From contig CANKYK010000001.1 of the NCBI GenBank assembly GCA_947488155.1, positions 62,001-126,000 of the forward strand: a stretch of DNA of 64,000 nucleotides, in the 5' to 3' direction. This document shows, piece by piece, positions 58,757 to 64,000 of the stretch. This stretch comes from an uncultured Erythrobacter sp. Lineage in GTDB: Bacteria; Pseudomonadota; Alphaproteobacteria; Sphingomonadales; Sphingomonadaceae. Both the position numbers and the translations under genes were made by a program. Position 1 is the first letter of the stretch. Each line of letters opens with the position of its first letter. Below the pieces are notes generated by a model that saw nothing but the letters and a program-made list of their open reading frames with translations, searched no databases and was not told the DNA's origin.

Positions 58757-60241
58757 TCATACCTGCGTCCCAGAAGTGAACGCGTTTAGGCGCGCCTGCA
58801 CTTTCGCCAGATCAGCGGCAAATAACGCCGCCTGCTCTGCGCGCGCCCCGCCGTCCAGGCGCAACAAATAGGCTGGATGCGCGGTGACCCACAGCTCCGC
58901 CTTATCCTCGAGGGTAATGGGAATGCCGCGCGCCGTTTTCAGGCTCACCGTCTTGCCTAGCAATCCGCGCGCCGCCGATGCGCCCAAGGCCAGTATGATA
59001 CGCGGTTTCACGATTGCCCGTTCGCTTTCCAACCACCAACGACAGGTGTCGATCTCTTTGGCTGTCGGGGTCTGGTGAATGCGCCGCTTACCCCGCTGGA
59101 CGAACTTGAAATGCTTCAACGCATTGGTGACATAGGCTGCGCTGCGATCAATCCCGGCCTGCGCCAAAGCTGCATCCAGCAATTGGCCCGCTGGTCCCAC
59201 AAACGGTCTGCCCGTCAGATCTTCCTGATCGCCGGGCTGCTCGCCAACGATCATGAGCGGCGCGCGCTGTGCACCCTCGCCCATAACCGCGCGCGTTCCG
59301 CAATCGGCAATCGGACAATCACGACAATTGCCGACCGCCTGAGCAAGCTCAGCCAGGCTATCCGGACGTTCACGCGCCTCGCGCGTACCAGCCGCAACCA
59401 TACTCGCTTCGCGCGCCTGCGCCCCGGCGATCAGATCAGGAATGAGCGCAGCCTCCGGCATGTTCTTCCAGTATTTCTTAGGCATTTCAGACAGCATCGC
59501 GCCGACTTTCAATCGTGCCGGATTGAAGATCGATGCGTAATACGACTTCCACAGTTCCTCGACCGGATCGCCATCCGGTGCATCGCTGCGCCGTGCGGGG
59601 CCGCTTTCCCGCATGGTCTCGCCATCCCAGTGGAGGCATCCGCGCGGGGTCAGAATTGACCAGTTCATATTGGCAAAACGCCGCATGAAAAAGCCCGCAT
59701 TGGCGCGCACAATATGATGATCAGGCTCAAACCAGGCGACATAATGCGCGTCTTTTCCCTCTGGGCCCGCGGCATTCTCGACCTGGCGGAAGCGGACGAA
59801 GGCGTGCATTTTATGGCTGTCGCGGCGCACCGACTTATCAAGCTCCTCCACCCGGCGCACATCGAGGTCGGTCTTGTCCTCCATCATGCGCGGATTGCTC
59901 TGAAGCCGCCACAGCAGCCGGTACAGCAGCGCAAAGCGTTCTGGATCGGAATGCAGCGCCGCATTGCGCGCCAGGCTCAGAAACCGCTTGCTCGCCCGCG
60001 CTGGCCGGGAATCTCGGTCTGGCTCAGGCGGACGCTCAGTCAACCCGGACGCGCCGCCTTGGGCAAACAGATCGCCCGTCTCGCCCGGCTCAATCCAAGA
60101 CACTCTGTCTGGTGGCACCTCGCATTGGACCAGCGTACGCGCCTGGTCCCGCCAAAACGCAAAATCATCGGGCGCTGGCAATTGCACCGCGTAATGCGCG
60201 CCAACGGACCGTGCCCGTGTTGAGAGAGCCTGCCCGCTCAT
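58757..60241 (-). CDS. udgX: UdgX-family uracil-DNA binding protein with N-terminal DUF4130 domain
   Basis: A 494-residue fusion. The N-terminal about 270 residues (HSDPERFALLYRLLWRLQ, HKMHAFVRFRQV, YVAWFEPDHHIVR, WKSYYASIFNPARLK) are the DUF4130 'DNA metabolism' domain. The C-terminal 200 are a family-4-like uracil-DNA glycosylase: iron-sulphur cysteines CRDCPIADC (C306, C309, C314) and C400, the GEQPGDQEDLTGRPFVGPAG motif, and KRRIHQTP with H389. That last motif is the UdgX signature; in the mycobacterial enzyme this His forms a covalent bond to the abasic product. Its ATG overlaps the radical SAM stop. Confidence 0.92.
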   Translation of the reverse strand: MSGQALSTRARSVGAHYAVQLPAPDDFAFWRDQARTLVQCEVPPDRVSWIEPGETGDLFAQGGASGLTERPPEPDRDSRPARASKRFLSLARNAALHSDPERFALLYRLLWRLQSNPRMMEDKTDLDVRRVEELDKSVRRDSHKMHAFVRFRQVENAAGPEGKDAHYVAWFEPDHHIVRANAGFFMRRFANMNWSILTPRGCLHWDGETMRESGPARRSDAPDGDPVEELWKSYYASIFNPARLKVGAMLSEMPKKYWKNMPEAALIPDLIAGAQAREASMVAAGTREARERPDSLAELAQAVGNCRDCPIADCGTRAVMGEGAQRAPLMIVGEQPGDQEDLTGRPFVGPAGQLLDAALAQAGIDRSAAYVTNALKHFKFVQRGKRRIHQTPTAKEIDTCRWWLESERAIVKPRIILALGASAARGLLGKTVSLKTARGIPITLEDKAELWVTAHPAYLLRLDGGARAEQAALFAADLAKVQARLNAFTSGTQV

Positions 60242-61482
60242 GACGCAAACAGCTCCAACTGTTCCTGCTTGGGCGCGAGCAGGCTACGCAAATCCGCCCG
60301 GTCTGTCAGCGTCGTCGGACGCCAATCAAGCGCGGTGATAAATGGGCGCACCTTCGCGATTGACTGGGTCAGCCGCGCCACATCATCAAGCCGCAAGGTC
60401 CGATGACGCCGCGCAGTAATGATCCGCCGAACCGCTGTCGGTCCCAGCCCTGGCACGCGCAGCAACATCTCTTTGCCCGCACGGTTCACATCCACTGGGA
60501 ATGTCTCACGAAATTTGAGCGCCCAGGCCAGCTTGGGATCAATATCGAGCGGCAGATTACCATCCGCGTCCGTCGCCTCGCACACCTCGCCCGGCGCATA
60601 GCCATAGAACCGCATCAGCCAGTCGGATTGATACAGCCGGTGCTCTCGTAACAAGGGCGGGCGTTGCAGCGGTAAAACTGCGCTGGCATCTGGAATCGGC
60701 GAAAAGGCGCTGTAATAAACCCGGCGCAGGCCAAAGGAATCGTAAAGTCGGCTCGCCTTGCCAACAATATCCGCATCAGACGCCCGGTCTGCACCAACAA
60801 TCATCTGGGTCGATTGACCCGCCGGGGCAAAACGCGGCGCATGGCGAAAGCGTTTGCGCGCATCCTTCGCCTCGATGATGTCGTCCTTCGTCTTAGCGAT
60901 CGCCCCTTCGATCTGCCGCTCGTCTTTATCAGGCGCGAGGCGGGTCAGGCCGCTGGTCGTGGGCAATTCAACATTGATGGAGACACGGTCAGCATAAAGC
61001 CCCGCCTGACGCACCAGCTCTGGATCCGCCTCTGGAATAGTCTTTAAGTGGATGTAGCCGCGAAAATCATACTCATCGCGCAGGATCCGGGCAGCCTCGA
61101 CCATCTGCTCCATCGTATGGTTGGAGCTTTTGATGATTCCTGATGAGAGAAACAGTCCCTCGATATAATTGCGCCGGTAAAAATTGAGCGTCAGATCCGC
61201 GACCTCTTGCGGGGTGAAGCGCGCGCGCCGCACATTCGAGCTCTTGCGGTTGATGCAGTAGTGGCAATCGAAAATGCAGTGATTGGTCAGCAATATTTTG
61301 AGCAATGAAATGCACCGGCCATCTGGCGCATAAGCGTGGCAAATGCCCATCCCCTCGGTTGAGCCGATCCCTTTGCCGTCCAGCGAGTTCTTTTTCGCTG
61401 TACCCGAAGACGCGCAAGAGGCATCATATTTCGCCGCATCAGCGAGAATTTCGAGCTTTTCTAAGAGCGATTTTTGGGCCAT
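60238..61482 (-). CDS. Putative DNA modification/repair radical SAM protein
   Basis: A 414-residue radical SAM enzyme with the cluster motif CIFDCHYC (C69, C73, C76). GMGICHAYAPDGRCISLLKILLTN precedes the cluster. C-terminal helix-hairpin-helix-type sequence LLRVPGLGPTAVRRIITARR suggests DNA binding. This family is known to occur beside UdgX genes, as here, where it overlaps the UdgX start by four bases; its reaction is unknown. It is the first gene behind the LexA box. Confidence 0.92.
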   Translation of the reverse strand: MAQKSLLEKLEILADAAKYDASCASSGTAKKNSLDGKGIGSTEGMGICHAYAPDGRCISLLKILLTNHCIFDCHYCINRKSSNVRRARFTPQEVADLTLNFYRRNYIEGLFLSSGIIKSSNHTMEQMVEAARILRDEYDFRGYIHLKTIPEADPELVRQAGLYADRVSINVELPTTSGLTRLAPDKDERQIEGAIAKTKDDIIEAKDARKRFRHAPRFAPAGQSTQMIVGADRASDADIVGKASRLYDSFGLRRVYYSAFSPIPDASAVLPLQRPPLLREHRLYQSDWLMRFYGYAPGEVCEATDADGNLPLDIDPKLAWALKFRETFPVDVNRAGKEMLLRVPGLGPTAVRRIITARRHRTLRLDDVARLTQSIAKVRPFITALDWRPTTLTDRADLRSLLAPKQEQLELFAS

Positions 61483-61497
61483 CGGAACATTCCTTTT

Positions 61498-61512
61498 GTT
61501 CCTTATATGTTC
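61498..61512 (-). promoter_or_regulatory. LexA (SOS) box
   Basis: GTTCCTTATATGTTC is an exact match to the alphaproteobacterial LexA operator GTTC-N7-GTTC. It ends 16 bases before the start of the radical SAM gene, so LexA would block the promoter of the radical SAM-UdgX-dnaE2 operon and release it on DNA damage. Confidence 0.88.
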
Positions 61513-61782
61513 TAATTGGATTCAACAATAGTGAGGAATTTGCAACCTTAGATTGAACGGGTAGCGGTGCATGTTTGAAAGATGCGGCCCATAGCTCATG
61601 AAAGAAATCAGATAAAAACACTCTGATACGGGAACCTCCTCATCCGTAGTGAGTATTTTGCACAAGTCCGATCCCTTCTAACGAGCAATTCTGCCCGTAA
61701 TATCGGACGGTAACATGCGGCTTTCATGCCGTTTCCAATTGTTAGCGGGACGTATCACATGTCCTGCAATAGGGAGTAACCG
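61513..61782. other. Intergenic region before the carbonic anhydrase gene
   Basis: Together with the LexA box this is a 300-base gap between divergent genes. It must contain the carbonic anhydrase promoter. GTCCGATCCC and ATATCGGAC arms (61668-61712) could pair, but no known motif was recognised. The ribosome site AGGGAGTAACCG precedes ATG 61783. Confidence 0.35.
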
Positions 61783-62508
61783 ATGAAGTTTTTTGCATCT
61801 CTCACCGCAGCAACTCTACTGAGCGTGCCTGCCATTACAGTCGCGAAGGACTGGAATTTTGGCGACGGTGAGGCACCTGAGCGTTGGAGCCTTGAAAACA
61901 GTCAATATGCGCTGTGCGATGCGGGCCTTATGCAATCGCCAATTGACCTCGCCGAAGCCAAAGCAACCGGTGATATCACTGTCACCACCAATTACGGTGA
62001 TGTCGCTAGTACGTTGGCGATCTCAGAAGAAAAGCTGCAACTCGATTTCTCGGCTGGCCTAATGATGCAATCGGGCAACAAGACCTTCAACCTATTGCAG
62101 GTCCACTTCCACACCCCATCAGAACACGCGATCAGCGGCAAGCGCTATCCTTTGGTTGCACACTTCGTGCACGCTACCGAAACGGGTGAATTGGGCGTTC
62201 TGGGCGTGATGTTTGAAGAAGGCCAGGCCAACCCTGCGTTCAACAACGTCGCAGCCGTGCTTGGATCAGGTGATGGCACAGCCATTACCGTTGACGCCTC
62301 ACAGATGATCCCAGAGGATCTCTCGGTTTTCCGTTACATGGGTTCGCTAACTACGCCGCCATGTTCAGAAGGGGTAAACTGGCACGTTGCAGAGCAAACC
62401 ATGACGGCCAGCGCAGAGCAAATCGCAGCGATGACCAACATTCTTGGCCCAACCGCACGCTCGATTCAACCACTCGGCAATCGCCTACTGGTTGCGCCGT
62501 CTAAGTAG
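61783..62508 (+). CDS. Periplasmic alpha-carbonic anhydrase
   Basis: A 241-residue protein. The signal peptide MKFFASLTAATLLSVPAITVA is followed by an alpha-class carbonic anhydrase: QSPIDL (51-56), zinc ligands H108 and H110 (QVHFHTPSEH) and H127 (AHFVH), and TTPPCSEGVNWHV near residue 193. C45 and the PPC cysteine probably form the usual disulfide. It hydrates CO2 in the periplasm. It is monocistronic, with a strong terminator. Confidence 0.93.
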   Translation: MKFFASLTAATLLSVPAITVAKDWNFGDGEAPERWSLENSQYALCDAGLMQSPIDLAEAKATGDITVTTNYGDVASTLAISEEKLQLDFSAGLMMQSGNKTFNLLQVHFHTPSEHAISGKRYPLVAHFVHATETGELGVLGVMFEEGQANPAFNNVAAVLGSGDGTAITVDASQMIPEDLSVFRYMGSLTTPPCSEGVNWHVAEQTMTASAEQIAAMTNILGPTARSIQPLGNRLLVAPSK

Positions 62509-62529
62509 GTTTTAGCAAGCACATAAACG

Positions 62530-62563
62530 AAAGGGGGCGGCATTCATATGCTGGCCCCTTTTT
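62530..62563 (+). terminator. Terminator after the carbonic anhydrase gene
   Basis: AAAGGGG and CCCCTTT arms with an inner GCAT/ATGC stem and a TTTTT tract, 22 bases after the stop codon. Confidence 0.85.
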
Positions 62564-62596
62564 GTGTTTAGCGATGTAAAATTGCCGTGCGCGAGC

Positions 62597-62926
62597 TTAC
62601 TTTTTGCTCGGATCAAAATCGCTCAGGCTTACGCCATTCTGCTTGCACAGGTGATCAATGATCGCTGCATGCATCTGGCCCTCAAAGGCAACACCAGCGA
62701 ACTCGCCTTCAATCCAGGCGATGGTTCCCATTGGCGCGTTAATACCATCGACCTTCATCACCACTCGGTCACCGATGTTTGCAAAACCAGATTTAGCTTT
62801 GATCTTACAGCCCCCTTCAGAGATGTCGATCAGATCAACAAACACCACGCGCGAGCGAACGCGGCTCTTGACCATCAGGCTAAGCGGCTTTCTATCGGCC
62901 GTACGAGGGATGCTGTGCATATTCAT
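62597..62926 (-). CDS. PilZ-domain protein
   Basis: A 109-residue single-domain protein from ATG 62926. RKPLSLMVKSRVRSRVVFVDLIDISEGGCKIKA gives the PilZ pattern (Arg-rich segment, then D-x-S-x-x-G), and IGDRVVMKVDG with MGTIAWIEGEFAGVAFE completes the barrel. The canonical RxxxR motif is not perfectly placed, so c-di-GMP binding is likely but not assured. The longer frame to 63064 has no support. Confidence 0.8.
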   Translation of the reverse strand: MNMHSIPRTADRKPLSLMVKSRVRSRVVFVDLIDISEGGCKIKAKSGFANIGDRVVMKVDGINAPMGTIAWIEGEFAGVAFEGQMHAAIIDHLCKQNGVSLSDFDPSKK

Positions 62927-63036
62927 GCTGCCTAAGTAGCCAAAAACCGTAAACGAATAATAACTGAAGCGCTGAGGGGATGCAGCAGACACAGTTAATG
63001 CGGCGCATGCCTGGTCGGTATTGTGCAGCCAGCGAG

Positions 63037-64000
63037 CTAAGCGCACATCCCCTGCAAATACCATGCAGGCATACCTCCACGGCCATCATCGACCAAGCCG
63101 TGGCGATAAATCCAATAGCGCTGACCCTTGGCATCTTCGATCCGGTAATAATCACGCAAACGCACGCTGGAGCGCTCTCGCCACCACTCTGGCGCAATCC
63201 GTTCAGGCCCCTCCACACGCACAACTTCGCGCACTTTTCCGCGCCAGCGAAACCGCTGAGGACAGCCATCAGGTGAGGCATAAAGCACAGAAATGACCTC
63301 TGCTTTATCAAGCATCTTTAATGGCCTATGATAGAAATCTAATGTACCTTGCGAAGCTAGCTGGTGATCAAGCGGGGGCACCCAAACCTGCGCGCGTTCT
63401 GGAATGTGGCTGGCTCGTGCGGCTGGCCTGCGCACCGCCTCTGGGCCAAGCCGTACCGTCAGTCGGTCAATGCAAGCGGCCAGCGATGTGCCATGCTGCT
63501 CAGCGGCGATTTCAATGTCACCCTGCCCCAATGCCAGAGGCTCTGACCAACTGGCTCGCAGGCGCACAATCTCAATCCCGAAGCCGGCGTCAACATCCTC
63601 AAGTTTGTTGGTGAACAGCCGGGTAATATGCGCTGCATCACGGGTGGCCGCCGCCAATTCAAGCTTTCGCACCAGCACTTCGCCATCAACCCGCCACAGC
63701 CCAAGTTCAAGCCTGCGCGCACCTTCGCCTTTACCCTCCAACTCACGCGCCATATCGGCGGCAAGATCAGACAGCACCTGATCCAGCAGGCTGCGATGGC
63801 GGATCGGCTCCATCAAACGCCGCTGGACCAGCGGCATTGTCTGCGCGATCACAGGGAGCAGTGGCTCTGGCACTTTACCCAGCAATTGATCGAGCCGGAT
63901 CAAGGGGTTTGCAGTGGGCGATTTGCTGCGGAAACGGCGCTTCAAGGCATCCCGGCCAGAGGCTTCGCTCACATTGCCATCCAAGCCAGAGCCGCCCTTT
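63037..64000 (-). CDS. imuB: ImuB (DNA polymerase Y-family homologue), C-terminal part
   Basis: At least 321 residues, open through the right edge of the window. NPLIRLDQLLGKVPEPLLPVI, EPIRHRSLLDQVLSDLAADMARELEGKGEGARRLELGLWRVDG and the late PERIAPEWWRE, RDYYRIEDAKGQRYWIYRHG are typical of ImuB, the inactive Y-family hub that recruits ImuA and DnaE2 to the beta clamp. The N-terminal polymerase-like domain and clamp motif lie outside. It is in the same orientation as dnaE2 but 4.3 kb away. Confidence 0.9.
   Translation of the reverse strand, partial: KGGSGLDGNVSEASGRDALKRRFRSKSPTANPLIRLDQLLGKVPEPLLPVIAQTMPLVQRRLMEPIRHRSLLDQVLSDLAADMARELEGKGEGARRLELGLWRVDGEVLVRKLELAAATRDAAHITRLFTNKLEDVDAGFGIEIVRLRASWSEPLALGQGDIEIAAEQHGTSLAACIDRLTVRLGPEAVRRPAARASHIPERAQVWVPPLDHQLASQGTLDFYHRPLKMLDKAEVISVLYASPDGCPQRFRWRGKVREVVRVEGPERIAPEWWRERSSVRLRDYYRIEDAKGQRYWIYRHGLVDDGRGGMPAWYLQGMCA

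Overview
The window is a stretch of alphaproteobacterial chromosome. Gene content and protein style point to Sphingomonadales, most likely the Erythrobacter/Altererythrobacter group: dnaG-rpoD, rpiB-glyA, nrdR, alphaproteobacterial pst-pho genes with N-terminally extended PstC and PstA, Coq4 paralogues, and an imuB/dnaE2 mutagenesis system. This placement is inference from gene content; no 16S rRNA is present. Most genes are moderately GC-rich, closely packed and often joined by ATGA/GTGA overlaps. There is no prophage, IS element or CRISPR array.

Layout. 1-8.9 kb: housekeeping genes (dnaG 3' end, rpoD, a DUF2059 protein, an M28 peptidase, rpiB-glyA-small membrane protein-nrdR-trmJ, rpsD). 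8.9-10.6 kb: an AT-richer island with two unrecognised genes. 10.6-17.5 kb: a minus-strand run (chorismate mutase, tgt, an ABC-2 exporter, queA, a cyclophilin, coaD, ispA, xseB). 17.5-23.3 kb: small membrane proteins, purL (its 3' end differs in composition), three different palindromic repeats in tandem, and a broken MFS transporter gene. 23.3-26.4 kb: two Coq4-family genes enclosing a nitroreductase and a ferric-reductase-like protein, with matching operator-like palindromes before both Coq4 genes. 26.5-31.9 kb: serB and miaA with overlapping divergent 5' ends, then ilvB-ilvH-ilvC. 31.9-37 kb: small secreted proteins, including a ten-copy NPCAA repeat protein, two YHS-domain proteins, a DUF4329 (JAMM-like) protein and an I78-inhibitor lipoprotein. 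37-46 kb: leuA with a leucine-rich leader peptide, a serine hydrolase, a soluble chemotaxis-type transducer, an amidohydrolase, a nitronate monooxygenase, an AHH nuclease-like protein and a possibly frameshifted ORF. 46-54.4 kb: recJ, tRNA-Glu and phoR-pstC-pstA-pstB-phoU-phoB. 54.4-64 kb: an extensin-like protein, then an apparently SOS-controlled repair operon (radical SAM protein, UdgX, DnaE2/ImuC) behind a LexA box, an alpha-carbonic anhydrase, a PilZ protein and the C-terminal part of ImuB.

How the genes work together. Four coherent modules stand out: branched-chain amino acid synthesis (ilvBHC, and leuA with attenuation-type control); phosphate sensing and uptake (phoR/phoB, pstCAB, phoU, with no pstS here); DNA damage tolerance (radical SAM/UdgX/ImuC plus ImuB); and a probable quinone or redox locus (Coq4 pair, nitroreductase, haem membrane protein). 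The most unusual observation is a mobile-type palindromic repeat inserted in frame in the PHP domain of dnaE2; the same repeat class occurs in the intergenic cluster after purL.
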